16,035 bases of DNA. It comes from JAVZOV01 sp049976445 (GTDB taxonomy: Archaea > Thermoproteota > Thermoprotei > Gearchaeales > WAQG01). Where the stretch lies: contig JBMFIF010000042.1 in NCBI GenBank assembly GCA_049976445.1, positions 1 through 16,035 on the forward strand, given 5' to 3'. Numbering within the stretch: the first letter of the stretch is position 1; every line of letters starts with the position of its first letter. A program made the position numbers and the translations under genes. Positions 14,563 to 16,035 of this stretch are shown here, piece after piece. Under the pieces are notes generated by a model, which saw only the letters and a list, made by a program, of their open reading frames with translations, did not search any database and had not been told where the DNA came from.

Positions 14563-15807
14563 TCACTTAACAATAGACGACATTCTAATTGCTGAAACTG
14601 ATTGTGATGGTAACTCTCCAATTATACCAGGGAGAAAATAATACATATTCCATAATTCATCATGAGTAGCTCGCCGTCCAGCTTCTATCCTTAACTTACC
14701 ATCCCTATCATAAATAGGCCCTGTAAATGGTTCAAGCACATCATCAATTATTTGCTGCCTTCTTTGCAACACTAAATTTTTCACATTTTCAGGCAATTTA
14801 GGATTTAAATTTTCAATATCAACAGCACGAAGGGTATTTCCCTCTCTATCAATATATCCTCCACCCATTTTCCACCAAATATCTGTACTACGCCAAACCC
14901 CCGCATATATACGAGCAAGAATTTCCTCATAAATAACATCCCAATGCGCTACCTGAGAAGCTAATTGTGCTTCACCACCCCATTGTGACATATCACTATA
15001 ATGCCCAAAACTATAAGCGCCCCTTTCTTTGGCAACCTGAAGAACAGTTGGTGAATCTTCAGTAAATGCTAAAATATCAGCACCACCATCAATTAATGTA
15101 TTAGCTGCAGCTCTAGCCTTAGTCGGATCATACCATGCATTAATCCATACAACAGTTGTAGTCACATTAGGATTAGCTTCTTTTGCACCTAAATGAAAAG
15201 CATTTATATGCCTAATAACCTCTGGTGTTGGGTGAGCAGCAACATACCCTAATTTGTTAGTTTTAGTCATTTTCCCCGCTATCAATCCGCATAAATAATA
15301 CACCTGATAAAGCTCGGCAAAATATGTTCCAACATTTTTAGAACGTTTATAACCAGAGCAGTGTTCAAAAATTACATTCGGATAACGTTCACCAGCAGCT
15401 ATTGTAGCATCCATATAACCAAAACTTGTAGTAAATATCACCTTATTACCAGCAGCCACTAAATCATCAAGAACCGGCCCAACTCTATCCTCAGCAACAC
15501 TCTCAACATATGCAGTTTCAAGAAATGGCATTTTCTGGGCAACAATCTTTCTACCAACATCATGAGCATAAGTCCATCCATAATCTCCAATAGGTCCCAC
15601 ATAAACCCACGCTACCTTTAATTTTTGGGCAGGAGCTGCCATCGTTTGTGTAACAGTCGTAGTACTAGTAACTGTAGTAGGTTGTCCCGCCGGGAAAAGT
15701 GTACGATCTAAAACCCCTACAGCAGCACCACCAACTACAAGCCCAGCACCTACAAGTGCAACATTCTTAATAAAATCTCTCCTTGAAACAGGTCTATCAG
15801 ATGACAT
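14563..15807 (-). CDS. Tat-exported BMP-family substrate-binding protein of the ABC importer
   Basis: The protein captures substrate outside the cell for the permeases. SRRDFI (8-13) with the hydrophobic stretch 16-33 is a twin-arginine signal. A Thr/Ser-rich linker follows (TTVTSTTTVTQT, 44-55), common in archaeal surface proteins. No lipobox cysteine is seen, so it is probably held by its uncleaved N-terminal helix. The body is BMP family: GPIGDYGWTYAHDVGRK, VIFTTSFGYMD, FEHCSGYKRSKNVGTYFAE, GLIAGKMTKTNKLGYVAA, WINAWYDPTKARAAANTLI, GADILAFTEDS and ERGAYSFGHYSDM. Members bind nucleosides or purines, though simple sugars are also annotated; the actual ligand here is not known. GTG 15816 also opens the frame, but ATG 15807 is preferred. 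It is the first gene of the operon. Confidence 0.9.
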   Translation of the reverse strand: MSSDRPVSRRDFIKNVALVGAGLVVGGAAVGVLDRTLFPAGQPTTVTSTTTVTQTMAAPAQKLKVAWVYVGPIGDYGWTYAHDVGRKIVAQKMPFLETAYVESVAEDRVGPVLDDLVAAGNKVIFTTSFGYMDATIAAGERYPNVIFEHCSGYKRSKNVGTYFAELYQVYYLCGLIAGKMTKTNKLGYVAAHPTPEVIRHINAFHLGAKEANPNVTTTVVWINAWYDPTKARAAANTLIDGGADILAFTEDSPTVLQVAKERGAYSFGHYSDMSQWGGEAQLASQVAHWDVIYEEILARIYAGVWRSTDIWWKMGGGYIDREGNTLRAVDIENLNPKLPENVKNLVLQRRQQIIDDVLEPFTGPIYDRDGKLRIEAGRRATHDELWNMYYFLPGIIGELPSQSVSAIRMSSIVK

Positions 15808-15850
15808 AATGTTCACGTTTTACTATATTACTTGTTTGATATAAGTTTTG
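15808..15850 (-). promoter_or_regulatory. TATA-like promoter of the BMP-type ABC operon
   Basis: On the minus strand CTTATATC is centred near 15840, about 30 bp upstream of ATG 15807, and is preceded by the A-rich stretch ACAAAA resembling a BRE. No strong SD lies before the ATG, so the message probably has a very short or no leader. Bases 15851-15930 upstream are AT-rich and featureless to my eye. Confidence 0.45.
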
Positions 15851-15951
15851 TGTTTAATATTTAAATTAATTTTACACAATTATGTTAAATTCTCTAATTT
15901 TCATCCTTATATTTATTTTTACTAAATTGCTGAGACTGTCCACATAAGACA

Positions 15952-16035
15952 TCACCTCCAATTCACATACCAATAAGCGAAGAGGTTCACGAAAAGCTCA
16001 ACACTCTCCAAACCAAGAACCCCAGAGTTCACATT
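15952..16035 (-). CDS. C-terminal 27 residues of an ORF, probably a transposase (runs off the right edge)
   Basis: Read leftwards from the window edge, 27 codons lead to TGA at 15954-15952. The end GLESVELFVNLFAYWYVNWR resembles the aromatic, basic C-termini of DDE transposases, where a final helix sits in an SxExxxxxLxxxxYxxxR pattern. The stretch is richer in G+C than the ABC operon next to it. The opposite strand is also open here but has no start codon. GAGACTGTCCAC at 15933-15944 could be the end repeat of such an element, though without the other end this cannot be tested. The family is not recognised. Confidence 0.4.
   Translation of the reverse strand, partial: NVNSGVLGLESVELFVNLFAYWYVNWR

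Noticed and set aside
15933..16035. A plus-strand open frame (ISEEVHEKLNTLQTKNPRVHI) at the right edge
   Set aside because: It has no start codon within its open stretch, and the minus strand in the same register gives a more plausible protein end with a stop.
1..16035. CRISPR arrays, tRNA or rRNA genes
   Set aside because: No regularly spaced direct repeats and no tRNA- or rRNA-like conserved segments were noticed on either strand; no covariance search could be run.

Overview
The window looks like chromosomal DNA from an AT-rich archaeon, most likely a thermophilic member of the Thermoproteota. This placement is an inference. It rests on short or leaderless 5' ends behind TATA-like boxes, TTG and GTG starts, a split HdrB/HdrC-like iron-sulfur partner for a GlcD-type oxidase, an archaeal-style MoaD, a MoeA fused to a periplasmic-binding-like domain, a short soluble HtrA, an archaeal-type serine hydroxymethyltransferase fold, and a Tat-exported BMP-family binding protein. 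I see no rRNA, tRNA or CRISPR array.

Layout. Bases 1-290 are the 5' end of an IS630-family insertion sequence: a minus-strand transposase, its promoter and its terminal inverted repeat. Bases 427-3150 hold a plus-strand GlcD/GlcF-type flavin and iron-sulfur oxidoreductase locus in four reading frames. The FAD subunit is cut by an in-frame TAA, and the iron-sulfur subunit is encoded as separate ferredoxin-like and CCG-domain proteins. Bases 3215-3351 are a 137-bp element with no coding capacity, flanked by TA and bounded by the same terminal repeat as the IS630 element; this is a MITE. Bases 3418-7357 (minus) are a compact pterin molybdenum/tungsten cofactor operon, read moaD-moaE-moeA-moeA/PBP. 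From a 59-bp divergent promoter region, moaB, rpiA and an SHMT-like gene run on the plus strand (7417-9875). An htrA-like serine protease follows (10099-11034). It converges, with only 4 bp between stop codons, on a minus-strand BMP-type ABC importer operon read binding protein-ATPase-permease-permease (15807 down to 11039). The right edge (15952-16035) is the C-terminus of another minus-strand ORF that is probably a transposase.

How the genes fit together. MoaD and MoaE form molybdopterin synthase. MoaB adenylates molybdopterin and MoeA proteins insert the metal, so five of the window's genes serve one pathway, with two MoeA paralogues available for Mo versus W or for different targets. The ABC system belongs to a family known mostly for nucleoside or purine uptake, and RpiA would handle pentose phosphate released from nucleosides; that link is only suggestive.

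Most worth a second look: the IS630/MITE pair framing the glc locus, the broken glcD, a MoaD whose Gly-Gly is followed by three extra residues, and an SHMT-like protein that keeps the PLP lysine but has lost the PLP-stacking His and the loop before the substrate-binding Arg. I found nothing that clearly amounts to a wholly new system; the rest is ordinary metabolic and transport gene content.
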